Part shown: piece by piece, positions 1 through 7,098 of the stretch
Layout of the letters: each line of letters begins with the position of its first letter
Position numbering within the stretch: the stretch's first letter is position 1
Source of the DNA: JAMHZE01 sp964424715
GTDB lineage: Bacteria > Pseudomonadota > Alphaproteobacteria > Rickettsiales > UBA8987
Assembly (NCBI GenBank): GCA_964424715.1
Contig: CAYRJW010000047.1
Location: 1-12,320 of the forward strand
Length of the DNA: 12,320 nt
Reading direction: 5' to 3'
Program-made: the position numbers and the translations under genes
Notes under the pieces: generated by a model
Told to the model about the DNA's origin: nothing
The model's input: only the letters and a program-made list of their open reading frames with translations
The model's database searches: none

Positions 1-185
1 TGGCCCTTATTGGCCTTCATCAGGCCGATTATGGTCTTTATCAGCACTGACTTACCACTGCCCGAACCCCCTATGACAACAAGGGATTCCCCTTGATTTA
101 GGGTAAAGCTTACCCCTTCAAGAACCTTCTTGCGGCCGAAGGATTTATGGACATCTATTAACTCAATCTTGGGTTGCGTTGCCAT
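1..185 (-). CDS. mlaF: MlaF/Ttg2A-like ABC transporter ATP-binding protein (partial, N-terminus only)
   Basis: This is the first 61 codons of an ABC ATPase reading leftwards out of the window. It opens MATQPKIELIDVHKSFG, followed by a Walker A loop GGSGSGKS at about residues 39-46 and then TIIGLMKANKG. The stretch ESLVVIGGSGSGKSVLIK is the form I associate with alphaproteobacterial MlaF/Ttg2A proteins. These power retrograde phospholipid transport between the outer and inner membranes, together with the MlaE permease and the MlaD substrate-binding protein. The start is the ATG at 185-183; a GGAG ribosome-binding site lies just upstream (around 190-193 on the minus strand). An ATG at 195 is out of frame. 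The signature, Walker B and switch motifs lie outside the window, so the ABC ATPase call is firm and the Mla assignment is likely but not proven. Confidence 0.75.
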   Translation of the reverse strand, partial: MATQPKIELIDVHKSFGRKKVLEGVSFTLNQGESLVVIGGSGSGKSVLIKTIIGLMKANKG

Positions 186-324
186 CGGGCTCCATTAAAA
201 TCATTACAGGTTTGTAACAACTTATTAATTATTTTATTACAAATATATACCACTTTTTAATAGATTATGGTATGATAAGTCAAATCATTAAAGCAAAAAG
301 CTAATTAGTTTTAGGGTGGGAAAG
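186..324. promoter_or_regulatory. Divergent AT-rich intergenic region with TTGTAA-type inverted repeats
   Basis: This AT-rich space separates the leftward ATPase gene from the rightward small gene, so it should hold both promoters. TTACA-GGTT-TGTAA at 204-217 is a perfect 5-bp inverted repeat. TTGTAA at 212-217 also faces TTACAA at 237-242, giving three related half-sites that could be an operator. On the minus strand TTGACT (about 277-282) makes a good -35 match, but the -10 options downstream are weak. On the plus strand TATGAT at 271-276 resembles a -10 without a clear -35. These assignments are by eye. Confidence 0.35.
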
Positions 325-621
325 TTGCTTAATAACGATTACATGTTCAACAAGACCAGCAAGATCGAGTTACTGGATGACCAGTATACCAGCGAGCCAG
401 CAGTTCAGGATAATTCAAACACAGCACAGGAAGAAGAACTAGGATTTATTCCGGCAGCGGAAAATATTAATTTTTTTGAGCGCGGTAATATTGTTGTGAA
501 GGTAATGGATAACCATAATTTTTATGAGGCCGAGGAGATGTCAGCGGAATATCTGAATGATGCGTCTATCGGGCTCTTGACAAAAATCTGGATAAATATC
601 TCAAGGTCATTGAAAGAATAA
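325..621 (+). CDS. Small acidic hypothetical protein
   Basis: I do not recognise this roughly 98-residue protein. It is acidic and polar in the first half (repeated E, D, N, Q) and shows no membrane segment, signal peptide or cysteine motif. The start is uncertain. GTG at 316 has no ribosome-binding site. TTG at 325 sits 5 bases after AGGGTGG (313-319) and is my choice. ATG at 343 is possible but lacks a Shine-Dalgarno. The codons look like those of the neighbouring genes, which favours a real gene. The last 56 bases (566-621) overlap the 3' end of the convergent lnt gene, so the final 18 or so residues are encoded opposite the Lnt C-terminus. It could be a short stress or regulatory protein, but nothing in the sequence shows that. 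Confidence 0.5.
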   Translation: MLNNDYMFNKTSKIELLDDQYTSEPAVQDNSNTAQEEELGFIPAAENINFFERGNIVVKVMDNHNFYEAEEMSAEYLNDASIGLLTKIWINISRSLKE

Positions 622-2128
622 TTAATATCCCGGCCAGCAACAGCGGCAATTCATCACCATGTACAGAATAATAAGTTTCCTTAATGCTTCTGGAAGGAAG
701 TTTTGTATCTATTATCCCATCCTTATTTAATTTTATGAGATCAAGTATCTCGCCGACGCTGTCTATCACGGCAGAAACGCCGGTATTAGCGGAGCGTATC
801 ACCGGCAGGCCTTCTTCTATCGCGCGCATGCGGACGCTGTCCAAGTGCTGGTATGGGCCGGAGGAATTGCCGAACCATGCATCATTGGTGAGGTTAAGTA
901 TCCACTCAGGTTTTTCGGTATCGTAGATATTTTTTACATTGCCGGGGAAGATAACCTCATAGCATATAAGCGGTGAGAAGGACGGGGAGTTAGCAAGTTT
1001 AAGAGTTTTCGGGCCGGTGCCCCTGTCAAAATCGCCGATGCCCTTGGCAAGTTTCTCAACGAATGGGAGGTAGGAGCGCAGCGGTACATATTCACCGAAA
1101 GGAACAAGGTGGAATTTATCGTAATAGCTGCGTTCAAGGTTGCCTTCGGAATTTATCACCTGAATGGAATTATAAACTTTCTGGTTAATCATCCAGCCTT
1201 CACGGCGGACAGCGCCTAATATCAGATATGAGCTGAACGGTATCACTTCGGCAACTTCGGTGAGGAATTCGCTGTCGTTCTGGATATCAAGTTCAACGGC
1301 AGCTTCCGGCCAGATTATAAGATCCGGGACAAAATCTTCCTGCTCGGATTCCTGAAGGGTAAGGTTATAATATTTGAAGAGATGATCGGCCACGCGTAAA
1401 GGATCGAATTTTTCTTTCTGCGGAATGTTGGGCTGGACTATCCTTATTTTTGTTTTATCAAAACGGTGCGAATTCTCGCGGATACGGTCAACACCCCATG
1501 CGGAAAGATAAGTAAGCAGGAATATCGCTGGCATCAGGTAATATAGTGAAAGGCTGTAACGATATACAGAAGCGAGGGATTCGTTCTTTTTTATATATCG
1601 GATGGAAAGATACGGGGAGCAGAAGATAAATATCGCAAATATAGTAAGCCCGTGGGAGCCTATAACACTTGCAGCCTGCGCCAGCGCTATTTTTGAAATG
1701 AATACATAACCGGTAAGATTCCACGGAAATCCGGTGAACAGGTAGCTGCGCGCCATCTCAGCCAGCGCCCATAGACCGGCAAAAAATAATACCTTGGTTA
1801 TACGGCGGAGTTTTAAACGATAGGTTATCCAACACACCAGCCCGGTGTAAAGTGCGAGATAGGCAGGGATAACGCTGACAGAAAACGGTATCATCCACGC
1901 GAATTTATCAGGTTCCACCAGCATGGAATAGGATATCCAGTAAAGCCCGGTGACATGGTGAACAAAAGCGAACAGGAAGCCATACCAGAATTGTTTTTTG
2001 CCGGTTTGCAATGTATCGAGTATCATTAACAGGCCGGTGAAGCTTATGAAGCCCAGCGCAAAATAATGGAACGGCGCAAAGCAGAGCGTGTACAGGCCCC
2101 CCAGTACTATGGTCAGGAATATTTTCAT
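566..2128 (-). CDS. lnt: Apolipoprotein N-acyltransferase
   Basis: Lnt transfers an acyl chain from a phospholipid to the N-terminal cysteine of apolipoproteins, the last step of lipoprotein maturation, in the inner membrane. The 520 residues match the usual size (about 510). The N-terminal 210 residues are a series of hydrophobic helices, including FPWNLTGY near 134-141. A nitrilase-type domain follows. The catalytic triad is visible: Glu275 in IIWPEAA, Lys338 in YYDKFHLVPFGEY and Cys389 in PLICYEVIFPG. A final transmembrane helix spans about 494-510 (PLLLAGILIILSMTLRY). The start ATG lies 4 bases after the recJ stop with no clear Shine-Dalgarno, so translation is probably coupled to recJ. 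The usual neighbours (ybeY, corC) are absent. The 3' end overlaps the convergent small gene by 56 bases. Confidence 0.96.
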   Translation of the reverse strand: MKIFLTIVLGGLYTLCFAPFHYFALGFISFTGLLMILDTLQTGKKQFWYGFLFAFVHHVTGLYWISYSMLVEPDKFAWMIPFSVSVIPAYLALYTGLVCWITYRLKLRRITKVLFFAGLWALAEMARSYLFTGFPWNLTGYVFISKIALAQAASVIGSHGLTIFAIFIFCSPYLSIRYIKKNESLASVYRYSLSLYYLMPAIFLLTYLSAWGVDRIRENSHRFDKTKIRIVQPNIPQKEKFDPLRVADHLFKYYNLTLQESEQEDFVPDLIIWPEAAVELDIQNDSEFLTEVAEVIPFSSYLILGAVRREGWMINQKVYNSIQVINSEGNLERSYYDKFHLVPFGEYVPLRSYLPFVEKLAKGIGDFDRGTGPKTLKLANSPSFSPLICYEVIFPGNVKNIYDTEKPEWILNLTNDAWFGNSSGPYQHLDSVRMRAIEEGLPVIRSANTGVSAVIDSVGEILDLIKLNKDGIIDTKLPSRSIKETYYSVHGDELPLLLAGILIILSMTLRYLSRFLSRAR

Positions 2129-2132
2129 AGGT

Positions 2133-3902
2133 CTAGTAGGTTACTATATCATCTATAAGAAAATCAACAGTTTCCGTGCCATTCCAGATATTTTTGCGCA
2201 GTTTGCCCATTATTGATGTGTTTTTCATCAACGAGCCTTCTATTTTGTCGCCAAGCTCTGTCCCAAAGCAGTTAAAACATATACCCTTGATAGAACCCGA
2301 ATTTCTCGCAAGGCCGGATTCGGAGATGTAGACCTGAAAATGTTTCTCGCCGACCAGTTTTGTTTTAACTATTTTGGCATCCTCTAGAATTATGGTTGGT
2401 TCGCGGTTGCCATTACCGAAGGGTGCAAGTTTTTCTATCTCATTCACCAGCTCGATATTTATCGAGGAAACTTTTAACAGCAGGTCGGCCTCTACGCTAT
2501 TATCGCCGGAAAATTTTAAATATTGGCTTTCAAGCTGGGTGCAGAGAAAATCATATAGCGGCCCGATCATTTCTTTTTTTACGGAAAAACCTGCCGCCGC
2601 CTTATGTCCGCCGCCGGCAAGTAGCAGCCCGGCATTACGGGCATTCACCACCGCGCTGCCAAGATCAACCCCATGCACGCTTCTGGCGGAAGCCTTGCCG
2701 ATATCACCGGAAACTGCGATGACGGCGGTGGGTTTATTATAAGCTTCCTTGATGCGGCCAGCCACAATACCGATAACGCCCTGATGCCATTTTTCGGAAT
2801 GTACCATTATAAGTGGTTTTGAGGGATCGTGCTTTTCAGCCTGTTTCATCGCCTCCTCGATTATCTTTTTCTCGATCTCCTGCCGTTCCTTGTTCAGATT
2901 ATTCAGGATAACAGCATTATCACGGATGAAATCATCATCTTGACTTGAAAGTATCTTTGCCCCAAGGCTGCAATCACCAAGGCGTCCGGCGGCATTTATG
3001 CGCGGGCCTATCAGGAATCCCAACGCATAGGCATCCGGTTTTTTGTTAAGTCCCGCAATATCGGCAAGGGCGGCTAGGCCCTTATTTTTTCTTTTCTCTA
3101 ATATCTTTAATCCCTGTGAAACGAATACACGATTGAGGCCGTTCAGGGTCATCACATCGCAGACAGTGCCGAGGGCGACAAGATCAAGCAGGGATAAAAG
3201 ATCGAACTCGTTATTATCTTTAAAAAATCCGGTATCACGAAGCTTGCGGTTAAGCGCCACAACCAGCAGGAACGCCACCCCGCTGGCGCAGAGATGGCCA
3301 AGGTTCGAGGTGTCATCAAAGCGATTGGGGTTAACTATTGCAACGGCTTCCGGGTAGGTTAATTCGCTTAGATGGTGATCTATAACAATAACATCCAGCC
3401 CGGCCTTTTTTGCCTCTCCGATGGGTTCAAAGGCTGTAACGCCGCAATCTACGGAAATGGCGAGTTTAACGCCGGACTTATATAAACTTAAAAGAGCCTC
3501 AGTATTTATGCCGTAGCCTTCTTTTATACGGTCTGGAATATATATTACCGGGTCAAGTCCAACGGCTATAAAATAGCGGGTGAGGATGGCTGTAGCCGAA
3601 GCGCCATCGACATCATAATCGCCATAAATGGCTATTTTTTCTTTATTTATTATAGCATCATATATGCGGGAGACCGCCTTTTGCATATCCAGCAGGACAT
3701 TAGGGTCGGGCATCATGTTCTTTAATTTTGGGTCGAGGAAATCGGGTATATCCTCCAGCAGCACGCCCTTGGAATATAGCAGTTTCGCCAGCAGATTGGA
3801 AATACCGTGCTTCTGCATCGCGCCGCTTACATAGCTCTCATTGGAATCACTGAGGCTCCAGTATTTACCTTTTGCAGATGGGATGTTGTGGAATTTGTTC
3901 AT
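2133..3902 (-). CDS. recJ: Single-stranded-DNA-specific exonuclease RecJ
   Basis: RecJ is a 5'-3' exonuclease on single-stranded DNA that acts in RecF-pathway recombination, mismatch repair and base-excision repair. The 589 residues match the family. The DHH phosphoesterase core is intact: motif I YGDYDVDG (Asp95, Asp97, Asp99), Asp152 in SVDCG, the DHH triad at 175-177 in VIVIDHHLSE, and Asp249 in LGTVCDV. RINAAGRLGD follows at 301-310. The DHHA1 domain carries AGGGHKAAAG at about 429-438, and an OB-fold-like C-terminal region begins near 470 (LAPFGNGNREP at 492-502). It is the first gene of a recJ-lnt pair and diverges from gmk across a 125-base spacer containing a long inverted repeat. Confidence 0.97.
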   Translation of the reverse strand: MNKFHNIPSAKGKYWSLSDSNESYVSGAMQKHGISNLLAKLLYSKGVLLEDIPDFLDPKLKNMMPDPNVLLDMQKAVSRIYDAIINKEKIAIYGDYDVDGASATAILTRYFIAVGLDPVIYIPDRIKEGYGINTEALLSLYKSGVKLAISVDCGVTAFEPIGEAKKAGLDVIVIDHHLSELTYPEAVAIVNPNRFDDTSNLGHLCASGVAFLLVVALNRKLRDTGFFKDNNEFDLLSLLDLVALGTVCDVMTLNGLNRVFVSQGLKILEKRKNKGLAALADIAGLNKKPDAYALGFLIGPRINAAGRLGDCSLGAKILSSQDDDFIRDNAVILNNLNKERQEIEKKIIEEAMKQAEKHDPSKPLIMVHSEKWHQGVIGIVAGRIKEAYNKPTAVIAVSGDIGKASARSVHGVDLGSAVVNARNAGLLLAGGGHKAAAGFSVKKEMIGPLYDFLCTQLESQYLKFSGDNSVEADLLLKVSSINIELVNEIEKLAPFGNGNREPTIILEDAKIVKTKLVGEKHFQVYISESGLARNSGSIKGICFNCFGTELGDKIEGSLMKNTSIMGKLRKNIWNGTETVDFLIDDIVTY

Positions 3903-3912
3903 AGGTCAGTTG

Positions 3913-4013
3913 TTAGAATCTGGAATCTGGAATCTGGTTAGCAGAAATTAGAATAATTTTATACTTTATAAATAAAATAAATTAACTAGATTCTAGATTC
4001 CAGATTCCAGTAA
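3913..4013. repeat. Large inverted repeat of 7-bp units between recJ and gmk
   Basis: The left arm contains three perfect tandem copies of GAATCTG (3916-3936). The right arm contains three copies of (T/C)AGATTC (3987-4007) and ends in CAGTAAC. Base by base, 3916-3940 pairs with 3983-4007 to form a 25-bp stem, with only two non-Watson-Crick positions (both G opposite T, hence G-U in RNA). The 42-base loop is almost pure A/T. The repeat lies between two divergent start codons, so it cannot be an ordinary terminator of either gene. It could be a mobile palindromic element, a regulatory site or a structural element. Confidence 0.85.
3941..3982. promoter_or_regulatory. AT-rich loop likely holding divergent recJ and gmk promoters
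   Basis: TATACT at 3960-3965 on the plus strand is a good -10 match for the gmk operon, with a start expected near 3972, but no convincing -35 is visible. On the minus strand, TATAAA-type hexamers in the same stretch could serve recJ. Both candidates sit in the loop of the inverted repeat, so each transcript would carry one arm of it in its leader. Confidence 0.3.
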
Positions 4014-4027
4014 CTAATTTTTAAAAC

Positions 4028-4651
4028 ATGAAAATAGATCGAAAAGGTTTAATGCTTATCCTCTCTTCCCCTTCCGGGGCGGGGAAAACTACTATTTCCA
4101 AAAGGCTGATGGATATGGAGCAGGGGATAGCGATGTCGGTTTCCACCACTACTCGCAAGATGCGCAAGGGCGAAATAGAGGGTAAGGATTATTATTTTGT
4201 GTCAGAGGATAAATTCAAATCCATGGCGAATAAGGGCGATTTCCTTGAATATGCGCATGTGTTTGGCAATAGTTACGGTACCCCGGCAAAGGCGGTATCC
4301 GATAAATTACAGGCGGGGGTTGATGTGCTGTTCGATATAGACTGGCAGGGAACCATCCAGCTGAAGGAAAAATGCGGCGAAGATGTGGTTTCCATATTCA
4401 TCCTGCCGCCTTCGATGAAGGAGCTGGAGAACCGCCTCCGCGTTCGCGCACAGGATGATGAGGAGGTGATAGCAGACCGTATGAGCAAGGCCTCCCACGA
4501 GATATCGCACTGGGGGATATATGATTATATTCTGGTGAATGATGATATAGATGAAGCGGTAACAAAAGTTATCCACATCCTCCGCGCCGAACGCGCAAGA
4601 CGCAAACGCATGACCGGGCTTGGTGATTTTGTGAAAAAACTGATAGGTTAA
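4028..4651 (+). CDS. gmk: Guanylate kinase
   Basis: Gmk phosphorylates GMP to GDP with ATP in the cytosol and is essential for GTP and dGTP supply. The 207 residues equal the E. coli length. The P-loop SGAGKTT lies at about 16-22 within SSPSGAGKTTISKRL. STTTRKMRKGEIEGKDYYFVS and GNSYGTP form the GMP-binding region. VLFDIDWQGTIQLK is the conserved central strand. The form RKGLMLILSSPSGAGKTT is typical of alphaproteobacterial homologues and supports the upstream ATG, although no Shine-Dalgarno precedes it. It heads a compact operon: the next gene starts on the base after its stop codon. Confidence 0.97.
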   Translation: MKIDRKGLMLILSSPSGAGKTTISKRLMDMEQGIAMSVSTTTRKMRKGEIEGKDYYFVSEDKFKSMANKGDFLEYAHVFGNSYGTPAKAVSDKLQAGVDVLFDIDWQGTIQLKEKCGEDVVSIFILPPSMKELENRLRVRAQDDEEVIADRMSKASHEISHWGIYDYILVNDDIDEAVTKVIHILRAERARRKRMTGLGDFVKKLIG

Positions 4652-5476
4652 ATGTTCACAGATATTTTAAAGAACTCTAGGGAAAATGGAATGCTGGCGG
4701 AGTTCCTTGCCAATCTTAAGATACAGCGCAAGGTGATATTTGCTATTTATATCAAGGAAATAAAGGCGAGGTTTGGGCAGCATAATTTTGGGATGGTCTG
4801 GGCGCTGTTGGAGCCTATTGCGCATGTTACGGTGTTCAGCCTGTTATTTTATTTCAAATCGCATGATTCGGAAGGGATCGAATATCCTATCTTCGTGATG
4901 CTTGGTATATTGCCATGGATATTATTTAAGAATATCGTGAGGCGCTCGGTAACGGCCATTTCGGCCAACAGGGGGATATTCGTTTATCCTTCAGTGCGGC
5001 CTATCGATGCGATTCTTGGAAGGGTGTTCCTTGAGATAAATGTATTTATTTTCGTGAGCATAACTTTAACGCTGATATTCTACCTGCTGGGTTTTAATGT
5101 TGCTTATGAGAATATACTGGCGTTCATCATCGCGGCGTTTTTGATAACTATCATGGCAACTGGTTTAGGTATTTTATTCGCGGTGCTGGATAGTTATTAC
5201 AGATCAACCCAGAGATTCATAAACATGTCGTTCCGTTTCCTTTATTTCATGTCGGGGATATTCTACCCGGTGACGATAATCCCGGAACCGTACCTTACAT
5301 ATTTCCTCTATAACCCTGTGCTGCAGGGCGTTATGCTGATGCGTAACAGTTATAACCCGGATTATGACGCAGCGCTTATCAATATTCCGTATCTCGCGTT
5401 CTTCGCATTCGCATCGCTGGCAGTGGGGATGTTCTATTACTCCATGCACTGGAAAAATGTGGTGGAGAAACGATGA
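4652..5476 (+). CDS. kpsM: Capsule-type ABC-2 polysaccharide exporter permease (KpsM-like)
   Basis: This 274-residue integral membrane protein belongs to the ABC-2 permease family that exports capsular polysaccharide or O-antigen across the inner membrane (KpsM/Wzm). The N-terminal amphipathic stretch is followed by KARFGQHNFGMVWALLEPI (residues 38-56), a hallmark of the family. About six hydrophobic segments lie near 48-68, 78-96, 125-147, 155-178, 197-212 and 246-268, including the characteristic FMSGIFYP (199-206). It starts directly after the gmk stop, and its stop overlaps the next gene by 4 bases (ATGA), which indicates coupled translation with its ATPase partner. The KpsE-like gene two positions downstream favours capsule over O-antigen export. 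Confidence 0.9.
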   Translation: MFTDILKNSRENGMLAEFLANLKIQRKVIFAIYIKEIKARFGQHNFGMVWALLEPIAHVTVFSLLFYFKSHDSEGIEYPIFVMLGILPWILFKNIVRRSVTAISANRGIFVYPSVRPIDAILGRVFLEINVFIFVSITLTLIFYLLGFNVAYENILAFIIAAFLITIMATGLGILFAVLDSYYRSTQRFINMSFRFLYFMSGIFYPVTIIPEPYLTYFLYNPVLQGVMLMRNSYNPDYDAALINIPYLAFFAFASLAVGMFYYSMHWKNVVEKR

Positions 5477-6189
5477 TAGAATTCCGTAATGTAACAAAAT
5501 ATTTTGATCATAAGGGCAACCGCAAATATATATTGCAGGATGCCTCATGCATCATTCCCGCCGGCAAGAACCTTGCAGTGCTTGGGGAAGATGGCGCGGG
5601 TAAATCGGTGTTCATAAACCTGATGGGCAATGCTTCATTCCCTAATTCCGGCAGTATAATCTCTGATGAAAAAATATCATGGCCGGTAGCGCATAGTGGC
5701 GCGCTGCTGAATACACTTTCAGCGCGGGAGAATGTGGAATTCATCTGTATGATAATGCAGGCGGGCCGGCATAAAAGGATGCATATTCAGGAATTCATCT
5801 ATGATTTCACCGAGCTTGGCAAATACTATGATATGGAGCTTAAGACCTATTCCAAATCAATGCGTGCGCGCCTGAGCCTTGCGCTGTGCCTGGCTTTTGA
5901 GTTTGATACCTATCTTTTTGATGATTTCAGTTATAGTGGCGATTCAGTGCTGGCAGGCAAGGCGGAAAAATTCATCGCCGAACACCGGGCCAATAGCCGT
6001 TTTGTGATAGTAACAAAAAGTCTGCGCAAGATCCAGGAAAATTGTGACTGTGCGGTGCTTATAAAGGATAATAAGCTGTTTTATTATGATAATATAGAAG
6101 CGGCGGTTGAAGAATCCAAAAAAATGTTTAACAATAACGCAGAAGCGCTTGCCGATGATGGTAGCGATGATGATAATTCAGGTGAGTGA
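5473..6189 (+). CDS. kpsT: KpsT-like ABC ATPase with degenerate catalytic motifs
   Basis: This 238-residue protein resembles KpsT, the nucleotide-binding subunit of capsule exporters, over its whole length (IPAGKNLAVLGEDGAGKS, SARENVEF, FTELGKYYDMELKTYS, FEFDTYLFDD). Walker A is intact (GEDGAGKS, 38-45). Other motifs have changed. The signature, normally YSSGMR, reads YSKSMR (126-131), losing the glycine. Walker B reads YLFDDF, with Asp151 where the catalytic glutamate is expected. The switch region reads VTKSL, with Lys182 in place of the H-loop histidine. The C-terminal 20 residues are strongly acidic. The reading frame is intact, so it is not a pseudogene. Context (overlap with kpsM, one base from the KpsE-like gene) still supports a role in export, perhaps with slow or no ATP hydrolysis. 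The comparison with KpsT is from memory. Confidence 0.88.
   Translation: MIEFRNVTKYFDHKGNRKYILQDASCIIPAGKNLAVLGEDGAGKSVFINLMGNASFPNSGSIISDEKISWPVAHSGALLNTLSARENVEFICMIMQAGRHKRMHIQEFIYDFTELGKYYDMELKTYSKSMRARLSLALCLAFEFDTYLFDDFSYSGDSVLAGKAEKFIAEHRANSRFVIVTKSLRKIQENCDCAVLIKDNKLFYYDNIEAAVEESKKMFNNNAEALADDGSDDDNSGE
6180..6186 (+). promoter_or_regulatory. Ribosome-binding site that fixes the KpsE-like start
   Basis: AGGTGAG lies 4 bases before the ATG at 6191 and inside the last codons of the kpsT-like gene. It supports 6191 rather than the upstream in-frame ATG at 6107. Confidence 0.6.
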
Positions 6190-6190
6190 T

Positions 6191-7096
6191 ATGGACAGGA
6201 TAGTAAATTTTGCTTTGCAGGTAAAAAGGAAGACCTTCCGGGAATCAATGAAAACAGCTCTGCTGGTGTTCTTTATTCTGGCGGTATCGTACCTTGCATT
6301 CCTCCAGTCTGACAGGTACTTGAGCATCGCGAAGGTGATAGTTAACCAGTCGCAGCCGATAGAAACCGCCGGTAATTTCGGCAGCACCGTGGCGCAGCGA
6401 AACAAGAATGAGGATGTGCAGCTTATCATGGAATATATAAGATCTGTCGAAATGATGGAATATCTTGATTATTCCATCGATCTGCGGAAGATATATTCAA
6501 ACAATAAAGGCGATATTTTCTCACGCCTTTCTAAGAATGCGGATAAGGACAGGCTTTATAAATTTTACCTGAACCATGTAAAAGTTAAAACATCATCCGA
6601 TAATTCGATATTGATAATAGAGGTGCAATCCTTCACCCCGGCAGATTCCCGCAGGATGCTGGAGATAATCATCAGAAGGTCGGAGGAGTTCATCAACAAG
6701 ATATTCCACGATGTCGCCAAGGAACAGCTCGATTTCATCAAGGACGAGGTTCTCGCCAAGGAAAAACGCATATTAGAACTTGAACGCAAGTTGCGCAGTT
6801 CCAAGAATAAAGCGGTTTCGGCGGATTCAAAACTGATGAATAACAGTCTTGAGCGGAAACTGGAATTTGCGATACAGGCCCATAAGGAATCGCTGACCGG
6901 CCTGGAGAATATGCGCGCGGAATCAGCCCAGAACCTGAAAAAACTGGTGGTGATAACCGGCCCTACCTCGGAGGAAGATGCATCCTACCCGAAACGCTGG
7001 TATAACCTTATATTATTCATGTGTATGTTCGCACTTGTATATTTCATAATAAGGTCTACATACATCACGGTTCTAACCCATAAAACTACGCGGTAA
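6191..7096 (+). CDS. kpsE: KpsE/Wzz-type capsule export inner-membrane protein
   Basis: This is a 301-residue polysaccharide co-polymerase/adaptor-type protein (PCP-3, KpsE-like). Such proteins link the inner-membrane ABC exporter to the outer-membrane channel. The N-terminal helix (about 23-39, ALLVFFILAVSYLAFLQ) is followed by a periplasmic domain, a predicted coiled coil (about 175-247, rich in K, E and L, with LAKEKRILELERKLR) and a C-terminal helix (about 271-289) preceded by YPKRW, the usual layout of Wzz-domain proteins. It is shorter than E. coli KpsE (about 380). An in-frame ATG at 6107 would overlap the ATPase gene by 83 bases and add a tail unlike the family, so I use 6191, one base after the previous stop. 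The KpsE label comes from topology and operon position more than from strong sequence similarity. Confidence 0.78.
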   Translation: MDRIVNFALQVKRKTFRESMKTALLVFFILAVSYLAFLQSDRYLSIAKVIVNQSQPIETAGNFGSTVAQRNKNEDVQLIMEYIRSVEMMEYLDYSIDLRKIYSNNKGDIFSRLSKNADKDRLYKFYLNHVKVKTSSDNSILIIEVQSFTPADSRRMLEIIIRRSEEFINKIFHDVAKEQLDFIKDEVLAKEKRILELERKLRSSKNKAVSADSKLMNNSLERKLEFAIQAHKESLTGLENMRAESAQNLKKLVVITGPTSEEDASYPKRWYNLILFMCMFALVYFIIRSTYITVLTHKTTR

Positions 7097-7098
7097 TT

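Noticed and set aside
2374..2742. Overlapping plus-strand open frames opposite recJ
   Set aside because: recJ has all its family motifs across this stretch; the antisense frames are low-complexity serine/proline-rich shadows.
3913..4013. CRISPR-like or rho-independent terminator reading of the 7-bp repeats
   Set aside because: The units are 7 bp with no spacers, so they are not a CRISPR array. The repeat lies between divergent genes without a GC-rich stem and U-run, so it is not a terminator for either.
5473..6189. kpsT-like gene as a pseudogene
   Set aside because: The frame is uninterrupted, of normal length, keeps Walker A and is coupled at both ends, so motif loss is better described as divergence than as gene decay.
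6107..6190. Upstream ATG extending the KpsE-like protein by 28 residues
   Set aside because: The extension would lie within the kpsT-like coding region and reads MKNPKKCLTITQKRLP, unlike the family. The ATG at 6191 has AGGTGAG at good spacing directly after the previous stop.
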